Source of the DNA: Acidobacteriota bacterium
GTDB taxonomy: Bacteria > Acidobacteriota > Terriglobia > Terriglobales > Acidobacteriaceae
Length of the DNA: 5,298 nt
Assembly: GCA_003224835.1 (NCBI GenBank)
Contig: QHZX01000084.1
Coordinates: 1 to 5,298 of the forward strand
Reading direction: 5' to 3'
Shown: one piece after another, positions 1 to 5,298 of the stretch
Position numbering within the stretch: the first letter of the stretch is position 1
Layout: each line of letters starts with the position of its first letter
Notes under the pieces: model-generated
Databases searched by the model: none
The model's input: only the letters and a program-made list of their open reading frames with translations
What the model was told of the DNA's origin: nothing
Position numbers and translations under genes: made by a program

Positions 1-321
1 GGTGTGGATAAGAAATTCGCTCTGCTTCCGGATGACACTACGTTGCTGGCTGATGGCGCTGATTCAACGCGAGTGGTTCTACGCGTCACAGATGAGTTTG
101 ATCGGATTCGGCCATTCGCGGATGATTCCATTCGGTTTGAAATTCAAGGCCCAGGCGAAATCGTCGGTGACAATCCGTTTTCGCTGATTGGTGGCACCGG
201 TGCCGTGTGGATTCGCGCCAAGGAACAGCCGGGGAAAGTACGGCTAACTGCAATTCATCCGCAGCTCGGAAGTCAGACGGTGGAATTTGAATTGAGCGCC
301 TCGCCGGCAGAGAAGATCTAA
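1..321 (+). CDS. Glycoside hydrolase family 2 protein, C-terminal fragment (5' end outside window)
   Basis: This is the last 106 codons of an open frame that enters from the left edge and stops at TAA 319-321. No catalytic residues are in view. The visible part matches the C-terminal Ig-like beta-sandwich found at the end of many bacterial GH2 (beta-galactosidase-type) enzymes. The signature runs LLADGADSTRVVLRVTDE at about residues 15-32 of the fragment, then RPFA (37-40), GPGEIVGDNPF (50-60), GGTGAVWIRA (64-73), PGKVRLTA (77-84) and a closing TVEFEL strand. GH2 enzymes release terminal sugars such as galactose, glucuronate or mannose by a retaining mechanism; this tail does not show which. 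An in-frame GTG at 4-6 is only an internal valine codon and not a plausible start, since no such isolated domain is expected. The gene converges with the sugar kinase 27 bp away. Family assignment is fairly secure; substrate is unknown. Confidence 0.85.
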   Translation, partial: GVDKKFALLPDDTTLLADGADSTRVVLRVTDEFDRIRPFADDSIRFEIQGPGEIVGDNPFSLIGGTGAVWIRAKEQPGKVRLTAIHPQLGSQTVEFELSASPAEKI

Positions 322-348
322 TCTGGCGTTGGAGCTAGGCAGGTGTAG
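322..348. other. Convergent intergenic gap between the GH2 and PfkB kinase genes
   Basis: Only 27 bp separate the stop codons of two converging genes. No GC-rich hairpin with a T tract is visible for either strand. Transcripts from the two sides either end by a factor-dependent mechanism or run into each other's coding sequence. Confidence 0.6.
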
Positions 349-1305
349 TTACATCCTGGATGGATTTATCAAAGATACGCGGTGGTCGCGAAGAAAGCGC
401 TCACGATGCGCAACGTCTCTAAACGCTTCCGTTCCGCCAGCGCGAGTAACAGAAAGGGCTCCGGCCAGATTTCCGGCTGAAAGGCAAGCCTGCACATCTG
501 AGCCCTTCAAATATTCGTGCAGAAATCCCGCATCGAAACTATCACCGGCACCTACCGGGTCAACTACTTCGATTCGCAGCGCTGGGCTGGACCACTGCTC
601 TTCGCCTCGAAGGGCGAGGGCGCCTTCCGCACCAAGTTTCACGATGACGAGCGGAACGGCTTGCGCCAGTTCTTTCGCAGCAGCTTGAGCATTTGCAGTT
701 TTCGTAAGCAGCATTGCCTCACGCGCGTTGGGCAGGAAAATGTCAACATATTTAAGGGCCTCGCGAATTCCTCCATCCCAGTGGCCATCGGGATCGTCAT
801 TGCAATCGAGCGAAGTGGTCAGACCTGCGGATTTAAGTTTTTTCAGCAGCTCCGGCACGCTCGGCCGCAAGCCCCGCTGCAGATAGAAAGAAGAAAGATG
901 GAAGTGTCTCGCCGAGGCAAGATAATCCAAATCTAAATTTTCAATTCGCAGATCGAATATCGTACCCGAATAGGTGAGCATGTTTCGCCACGATGTCCGC
1001 TGCATGATCACCGTGAGACCAGTTTTTCTTCCTGGCAAAACCGAGACTTTGCCCACATCTACCCGGGCGGCAGAGAGACGCGCGAGTGCGAGTTCTCCGA
1101 ATGAATCGTCACCAATGCAAGCAAGGAATCCGACTCGACTGCCGAGCGAAGCCAGGTTGTGCGCCACGATTGCCGACGAACTCCCCAACGTGAGGCTTAA
1201 ATCAGATGCCAGCAGTTCGCGTTCTCGCGGAATCTCTTCGGGGACGCCGTAGAGAATTAAGTCCAGGTTCAGCTCACCCGCAATCGTCACATCGAAACGG
1301 GCCAT
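349..1305 (-). CDS. PfkB/ribokinase-family carbohydrate kinase
   Basis: A cytoplasmic ATP-dependent kinase that should phosphorylate a sugar or sugar derivative. The 318-residue length is normal for the family. Visible family features, in order: an N-terminal sugar-binding strand GELNLDL (10-16); the first PfkB signature region GSSSAIVAHNLASLG (41-55) leading to FLACIGDDSFG (60-70); LPNAREA (191-197), the family's N-x-x-E element; VKLGAEGAL (222-230) near the nucleotide site; and the second signature DPVGAGDSFDAGF (249-261). In that signature GAGD forms the anion hole and D255 is the expected catalytic base. AGNLAGALSVTRAGG (277-291) ends the fold. There is no signal peptide or membrane segment. 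The start ATG at 1305-1303 is backed by an AGGAGA ribosome site 5 bases upstream. It is the last gene of the presumed operon, 45 bp after the CBM9-like gene. Motif 1 reads GSSS where many relatives have GGS/GGA. Specificity (ribose, fructose, 2-keto-3-deoxygluconate, nucleoside or other) cannot be decided here. Confidence 0.93.
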   Translation of the reverse strand: MARFDVTIAGELNLDLILYGVPEEIPRERELLASDLSLTLGSSSAIVAHNLASLGSRVGFLACIGDDSFGELALARLSAARVDVGKVSVLPGRKTGLTVIMQRTSWRNMLTYSGTIFDLRIENLDLDYLASARHFHLSSFYLQRGLRPSVPELLKKLKSAGLTTSLDCNDDPDGHWDGGIREALKYVDIFLPNAREAMLLTKTANAQAAAKELAQAVPLVIVKLGAEGALALRGEEQWSSPALRIEVVDPVGAGDSFDAGFLHEYLKGSDVQACLSAGNLAGALSVTRAGGTEAFRDVAHRERFLRDHRVSLINPSRM

Positions 1306-1350
1306 GCACTCTCCTGTGAAATCTGGGTAGGCGATTTCGCCAAAAAAAGG
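1306..1350 (-). other. Intergenic spacer between the CBM9-like and kinase genes
   Basis: The 45-bp spacer holds, in minus-strand order, a run of seven T (1342-1348), a short inverted repeat GGCGAAATCGCC (1341-1330) and the AGGAGA ribosome site of the kinase gene. The T run comes before the hairpin in the direction of transcription, so it is not an intrinsic terminator. The spacer is compatible with read-through of an operon transcript. The stem is only 4-5 bp and may be chance. Confidence 0.5.
1310..1315 (-). promoter_or_regulatory. Ribosome binding site of the PfkB kinase gene
   Basis: On the minus strand the six bases read AGGAGA, and the AGGAG core lies 5 bases ahead of the ATG at 1305-1303. 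This is a strong Shine-Dalgarno match. It fixes the start codon and allows independent translation of the third gene despite the 45-bp gap from the gene before it. Confidence 0.8.
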
Positions 1351-2076
1351 TTATTTCAATCGGAGCAGGCCGAATCGCTCTGGCGCATGAAACGAGTTTC
1401 CCATGACCGGCTGCCAGGCGATCTCTTTTGAATCATTAGGGGGTCCTTCAGTGCGATACAAGTTCACTCGGAACGTGTTTCCTGGCGCGGGAGGCCGTGT
1501 ATCAATGGATTTGAACGGAATCTTCATCGCCATATACCAAACATGTCTCTGACTATCTATGCGTGTCGAGTGTTCAAAGCCGGAATTCCACGACCATCCG
1601 TCTTCGTGGTGAGGCCGGTTAAGATCGATGTCCAGGTCGACCCATTCATTTTGGGGCGAGACTTCAAATTCTTTGTAACGTTTGATGTTCTTGAAATCTG
1701 AACCGATGAAAAGCTCGGCCACATTCCAATTCCACAGTTGGTTGGTTTCATGAACCGGGTCCGGCGATGGTTTCAGGTAGAGATTTTTGTAAGGACAGAT
1801 ATAAAGAAAATAGAGATTATCGTGGCTCCAGCGGGTACGAATTTCGGTGCGATATTCGGGAAGAGGGTGGCCGCTGGTATCGACCTCTGCGTAGATTTTT
1901 TTTGAGGCAATCCAGAAGGGAGAGGTTGGGCTGGTGTTCAGAGCGACATCATGGTCAACGTGAACGCTGTCTATAACTGCTCTTTCTTGTGCTTGGCATT
2001 TCGTCACGAGAACGCTGAAAAATAGCAGTGAGCAGAGAAACGTCACGAAGGCGCTTGTGAAAATTCGTGGGATCAT
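1351..2076 (-). CDS. Exported CBM9-like (DOMON-type) carbohydrate-binding protein
   Basis: A 241-residue protein consisting of a signal peptide and one carbohydrate-binding family 9-like domain, with no catalytic module. The first ~29 residues are a typical export signal: Arg at position 4, a hydrophobic stretch at 7-24, and a likely signal peptidase I site after CQA (27-29). The mature part shows the family pattern: SPFWIASKKIYAEV (52-65); RTRWSHDNLYFLY (80-92), the strand where the 'what we see of the ligand' W-x-x-x-x-L-Y-F motif sits; LWNWNVAELFIG (114-125); YKEFEVSPQNEWVDLDI (134-150); WYMAMKIPF (180-188); FRVNLYRTEG (202-211); and the closing FHAPERFGLLRL (229-240). Similar stand-alone proteins are often labelled 'carbohydrate-binding family 9-like'; their ligands are mostly untested. 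It lies 15 bp after the DUF5107-TPR gene and 45 bp before the kinase gene, which suggests co-transcription. A hand-counted stretch (1741-1920) is 48% G+C, lower than much of the window. An alternative role is a periplasmic or surface accessory domain for a neighbouring enzyme. Confidence 0.85.
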   Translation of the reverse strand: MIPRIFTSAFVTFLCSLLFFSVLVTKCQAQERAVIDSVHVDHDVALNTSPTSPFWIASKKIYAEVDTSGHPLPEYRTEIRTRWSHDNLYFLYICPYKNLYLKPSPDPVHETNQLWNWNVAELFIGSDFKNIKRYKEFEVSPQNEWVDLDIDLNRPHHEDGWSWNSGFEHSTRIDSQRHVWYMAMKIPFKSIDTRPPAPGNTFRVNLYRTEGPPNDSKEIAWQPVMGNSFHAPERFGLLRLK

Positions 2077-2088
2077 AGATTGAGCTAA

Positions 2089-2094
2089 CTCTTA
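2089..2094 (-). promoter_or_regulatory. Weak ribosome binding site of the CBM9-like gene, overlapping the upstream stop codon
   Basis: On the minus strand these bases read TAAGAG. The TAA is the stop codon of the DUF5107-TPR gene and AAGAG is the best Shine-Dalgarno-like element ahead of the ATG at 2076-2074. The 12-base spacing is long and the match is poor. Translation of the second gene may therefore depend on ribosomes finishing the first gene (inference). Confidence 0.4.
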
Positions 2095-5000
2095 TTGAGA
2101 TGCCGCCGCTTCCCGCGCCAGATGGTATGAAAGCAAGCGGTCCGGCAACAAAAAAGTGTCCCGGAATAGCTGCTGCGCTTGTTGTTCGCGGCCCAGCGCA
2201 CGATTCAGCATTCCGCTGTTGTACATCCACCAACTGCTATCGGATATTGCCCTTGCCTGTTCCAGTGCGGTTTGAAGCCGTGAATTCCATTGGCTCTGGT
2301 CAAATCCGGGTAGTTGCTTAGCGGCCAACCACGCCCACGCAATTTCAGCAGCGTAAGATTTCGCAGCCGCATTTTCGAAATGCTTGCGAGCTTCATCCCG
2401 CTTGCCACATTGCGAATCCACTTGCCCGAGCAAATAATTTGTCCGAGCAGAGTTGAGAAATGGTTCTAAGCCATCCTTGGTAAAGGCAATATCTTGAACC
2501 GGCGAGCCCATGCTATTAGCAATCGAAATGGCCGCCTGACAGTGGTTATTCTTCGCGTGATCGAGAACTCGCTGCAGCTGCAGTTCCACCCAGACCTGGC
2601 GCACATTGGTGCCGCCTTCCTCGCGCGGAAAGAATCGATTGCGGAATAAAGCAGTGGCGCGATTGAAATCTCCGGATTCGGCAAGGTTTAGAGCCAATTC
2701 AAAAACGACCTCATTCGGCATTTGCGACGGCTCGGGATATAGCTCAAGCGCCTGGACGCGCTCCTTGCTCGGATGTTTTAAAACACTGAGAGCTTGATCA
2801 GCGCCAAGGTAAACCGCTTCGTTCCGCTGGTCATTGTGAATGCCCTCGCGAAAAGCTTCGAGCGCAGCGTCCGGATCATTCTTTACGCGCAGCAGGGCGA
2901 GCCCGATGCTGGCATCAAGAACCGGAATCTTTGGATTCAACGTGCGCGCCTGATGCCACTCCGCAAGAGCTTCGTCAGTCAGTCCGCGTGAGAAGTAAAG
3001 AGTGCCGAGCAGATAGTGGGCGTTTGCGTCGGAAGTGTTTGCCTGCGTGGCCCCGCGCAACACAATCAGATCCTCGGCGCTGCTGGGGAAAACATAGTCC
3101 GTGGGGAGAGTTGCGGCAACTTTACTGTCCGCCACGCCAGAGTCACCCAATTTCGTACGGCAATACGCGCGATAGTACGCCAGCATGGGATCGTGCACCG
3201 GGGAGATCGCGCCTGGCTCACTTTGATCGGGCACTGGATCAGGGTACGAAAACGAAAGCACATCAAGCGCAGAGCGATATAAGCCGAGGCGCATGTACTC
3301 GGCCGCGATATTCAGGATTCGGCTATCGTCATTCGCGAGTTGCTGTGGGTCAGCGGTTCCAAGTTCGTGGCGAATGAAATTGCTAAGCGGCGCGCGCCGC
3401 TGCCACTCTTGCGCCAGTTCATGCGCTTGCTGCTTCATCCCCAGCGCTTCTTGAATTGCTACCAATTCCTCAGCGGCGCGCACGTCCTTGGGAGTCGATT
3501 GCAGCGCATTCGTAAGATACAGCCGGGCATGATCTAAGGTTTGCCCTCGCGCCGACAACTCCGCCAAACGAATTGCGGCCGCGGCTCGCCATTGAGGCAG
3601 GCGATATGCAATTTCGAAAGCAGTGCGTGCTTTTTCCGGAACTTCGAGCCCTTCATACGCAACGCCGAGATAATACGCGGTCTCGGCATCAGTGGTGTTG
3701 CGGCCCAGTACCGGTTCCAGAAAGCTGACGGCGTCCCGGTAATGAAAGAGTATGGCTGACAGCCTGCCCGCTGCTTTTAGTGCCGCATCACTGTTAGCAT
3801 GCTTTTTTAGCAGATCGGAATACGTCTGCATCGCCAGTAAAGGATTGCCATTGAGCTCCTGCGTTTCGCCGAGTTGAATCCAGTCATCCTCGGCCCGGCT
3901 TTCGGCCGGAGGAACGTGGTACGAGGGTTGGGGTCCAACTTTAATTTCCGCGGCTGGCGTCCAGTCGTACCCGCCTTCGGTTTGCTGGATCACCACTGCG
4001 CCGGTGCGGTCGCGAATAGCCACCGTGTATTTCCGGTCCCCATTCGCCAAGGTAATCTCGCGAGACCATGTACTCTCCGGGACCAGATCAACTTGTCCAC
4101 TCCAGACCTGCGTGTTGCCGTCAGAAACGGAAACTGTCGCGGCGGAAAGCGGTTGGTTGGCATTAAAGCCGACGATTAAAGCAGATCCTTGTCTCTTCAA
4201 AGCCAGAACGCCAGATAAGTTTGCTCGGGAGATGCCGCCAATGCCGCGTGCCGGCATCCAGTATTCGGAGAAGTTGATCGTCTGCCGCGGTTGAAGAAAT
4301 GCATAGGTCTCCTGATTTCGAAAGAGACCGGCTTGCACTTCCGCATAAGCGCTGTCGTTATCGGAAAGAGCTTTCCGCCAATCGAGTCCGTCTGCATCGA
4401 CTCCCCAGGACCATATTTTCTTGGCTGGCAATTCGTCATAATTCGCGAAGTGCACCGTCCCGGATTTGGTGTGTGGATTCCACACGCCCATAAAGGGCTC
4501 CCGGCTTCCGTGCACAAACCATGACACCGGGCCGCCCGTCTGGTTGCGAATAATGCTTAAGTCGCGCCCGCTGGAATCAACCGGCCAGGGTTGCACTTCT
4601 GTGAATCCGTGGCTGGCAACAAAGCGCATGGGATATTCGACGTGTGAATCGTCCCAAACCTGAACTCCGGCATTGTTCCACCAGTAGAAGCGATGGCGGA
4701 CGTCACTGCGGTTGCTGAGCGTTACGCGCTGTTCCAAGACGGTAGATTTCGGACGCAGCACCATCTCAACGTTCCACTCCATTCCGTAAACGCGGTCCAC
4801 GTTTCCGACCGTGACAGACGCGCTGCCATCCGGGTTCTGCGCGAAGGCGAAATTAATCGGAGAAAGCGACATCCAGTTATGAGACACCGGAAAGTTATAC
4901 TCGACGCCAAAGGCGGCCCAGGCTCCGCGATATCCGATGTTCGCCTTCTTAATCGAAGGATTGGCGTAGAACATCGGCAGGCCGTTGATCTTGTCTATGC

Positions 5001-5298
5001 AGGTGTAAAGGTGACCACCGAGATCCGGCAGAATAGAGCACTTCAAATATTCATTTTCGAGAAAAATAGCGCGCCATTGATGGTCGGTGCGGCGGGCGGT
5101 CAGATTGGTCCGCAGAGTGTAGGGATAGTTAAACCGCGTAGTCGCGAATTGATCAAATGGCGGATTCGGGTCAGGTGGGCCTTCGTCATAGGTCGGGAGT
5201 GGGAGGGTCCCCTGCCAGACTCGCACTTGCGCGCTCGACGGCAGTGCCAAAGCCGAGAACAGTGCCAGCGCCGAAACATACCGAGCAAGATTTTTCAT
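2092..5298 (-). CDS. Exported DUF5107 domain protein with long tetratricopeptide-repeat region
   Basis: A 1068-residue protein whose ATG is the last codon of the window. That start is supported by the signal peptide directly after it: MKNLAR, a hydrophobic core to about residue 19, and a probable cleavage site after SSA (21-23). Residues ~45-350 fit DUF5107, a galactose-mutarotase-like beta-supersandwich. Landmarks are LPDLGGHLYTCIDKINGLPMF (the first 20 residues, 90-109, with D92 and H96), NPSIKKANIGYRGAWAAFGVEYNFP (key residues N113, G125, E133, P137), FYWWNNAGVQV (204-214), MGVWNP (270-275), KKIWSWG (293-299) and FSEYWMPARGIGG (343-355). A short beta-rich, Ig-like linker spans ~360-445. 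From ~471 to the end lie degenerate 34-residue TPR helices, clearest at 471-504, 537-570, 571-604, 755-790, 947-980 and 1020-1055. Such proteins are common in glycan-degrading Bacteroidota and Acidobacteriota, but I know of no settled activity for the family. TPRs usually mediate protein contacts. Domain identification is good; whether it is an enzyme, a sugar-binding protein or a scaffold is open. Confidence 0.88.
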   Translation of the reverse strand: MKNLARYVSALALFSALALPSSAQVRVWQGTLPLPTYDEGPPDPNPPFDQFATTRFNYPYTLRTNLTARRTDHQWRAIFLENEYLKCSILPDLGGHLYTCIDKINGLPMFYANPSIKKANIGYRGAWAAFGVEYNFPVSHNWMSLSPINFAFAQNPDGSASVTVGNVDRVYGMEWNVEMVLRPKSTVLEQRVTLSNRSDVRHRFYWWNNAGVQVWDDSHVEYPMRFVASHGFTEVQPWPVDSSGRDLSIIRNQTGGPVSWFVHGSREPFMGVWNPHTKSGTVHFANYDELPAKKIWSWGVDADGLDWRKALSDNDSAYAEVQAGLFRNQETYAFLQPRQTINFSEYWMPARGIGGISRANLSGVLALKRQGSALIVGFNANQPLSAATVSVSDGNTQVWSGQVDLVPESTWSREITLANGDRKYTVAIRDRTGAVVIQQTEGGYDWTPAAEIKVGPQPSYHVPPAESRAEDDWIQLGETQELNGNPLLAMQTYSDLLKKHANSDAALKAAGRLSAILFHYRDAVSFLEPVLGRNTTDAETAYYLGVAYEGLEVPEKARTAFEIAYRLPQWRAAAAIRLAELSARGQTLDHARLYLTNALQSTPKDVRAAEELVAIQEALGMKQQAHELAQEWQRRAPLSNFIRHELGTADPQQLANDDSRILNIAAEYMRLGLYRSALDVLSFSYPDPVPDQSEPGAISPVHDPMLAYYRAYCRTKLGDSGVADSKVAATLPTDYVFPSSAEDLIVLRGATQANTSDANAHYLLGTLYFSRGLTDEALAEWHQARTLNPKIPVLDASIGLALLRVKNDPDAALEAFREGIHNDQRNEAVYLGADQALSVLKHPSKERVQALELYPEPSQMPNEVVFELALNLAESGDFNRATALFRNRFFPREEGGTNVRQVWVELQLQRVLDHAKNNHCQAAISIANSMGSPVQDIAFTKDGLEPFLNSARTNYLLGQVDSQCGKRDEARKHFENAAAKSYAAEIAWAWLAAKQLPGFDQSQWNSRLQTALEQARAISDSSWWMYNSGMLNRALGREQQAQQLFRDTFLLPDRLLSYHLAREAAASQ

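Noticed and set aside
329..936. Plus-strand open frames opposite the kinase gene (329-688 and 517-936)
   Set aside because: They lie antisense to a clear PfkB kinase with intact signatures. Their translations are Arg/Ser/Pro-rich with no recognisable domain, as expected for shadows of a real gene.
974..1252. Plus-strand 92-codon open frame opposite the N-terminal part of the kinase
   Set aside because: It is low-complexity, Arg/Ser-rich and antisense to the conserved kinase N terminus, with no supporting ribosome site.
1330..1348. Inverted repeat GGCGA-TT-TCGCC next to a run of seven A/T as a terminator
   Set aside because: On the minus strand the T run precedes the stem, and on the plus strand the stem is followed by A, not T. 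The stem is only 4-5 bp. It fits no intrinsic terminator.
1981..2076. CBM9-like protein as a lipoprotein because of the cysteine at residue 27
   Set aside because: The residues before the cysteine are V-T-K. A lysine at -1 breaks the lipobox rule (small residue needed), so signal peptidase I cleavage after CQA is more likely.
1955..2233. Minus-strand 92-codon open frame spanning the DUF5107-TPR/CBM9-like junction
   Set aside because: It overlaps the ends of two well-supported genes in another frame and shows no domain. The signal peptide of the CBM9-like protein explains this region better.
2931..3377. Plus-strand 148-codon open frame opposite the TPR region
   Set aside because: Its product is Arg/Pro/Gln-rich with no domain, and it lies opposite well-formed TPR helices on the minus strand.
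1..5298. Defence system, CRISPR array, mobile element, phage or RNA gene
   Set aside because: No direct repeats, terminal inverted repeats, transposase or integrase motifs, nuclease or NTPase defence domains, or tRNA/rRNA signatures were found. All long reading frames are explained by carbohydrate-related genes.

Overview
The window looks like a piece of bacterial chromosome from a glycan-degrading heterotroph. The closest overall impression is a soil-type member of Acidobacteriota: the DUF5107-TPR, CBM9-like and GH2 proteins have the style of that group, and base composition is moderate. That assignment is an inference from protein character, because no rRNA or marker gene is present.

Layout. 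Bases 1-321 (+) are the 3' end of a large gene whose visible part is the C-terminal beta-sandwich domain of a glycoside hydrolase family 2 (GH2) enzyme. A 27-bp gap follows. The rest of the window is a three-gene unit on the minus strand that converges on the GH2 gene. In transcription order it holds: (1) a 1068-residue exported protein with a DUF5107 (galactose-mutarotase-like) domain and a long tetratricopeptide-repeat region (5298-2092); (2) a 241-residue exported CBM9-like carbohydrate-binding protein (2076-1351); (3) a 318-residue cytoplasmic PfkB-family sugar kinase (1305-349). The gaps of 15 and 45 bp, the shared strand and the lack of a terminator between the genes suggest one operon. 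Its promoter would lie beyond base 5298.

Working model (inference). The two exported proteins bind or process a glycan or glycoside outside the cytoplasm, the GH2 enzyme removes sugar units, and the PfkB kinase phosphorylates a released monosaccharide for catabolism. The sugar cannot be named from sequence alone, and no transporter or regulator is visible here.

No tRNA, rRNA, CRISPR array, insertion sequence, phage gene or convincing intrinsic terminator was seen. Coding density is very high and no gene-free stretch exceeds 45 bp. The most interesting item is the exported DUF5107-TPR protein, of unknown activity, placed directly ahead of a stand-alone sugar-binding protein and a sugar kinase.
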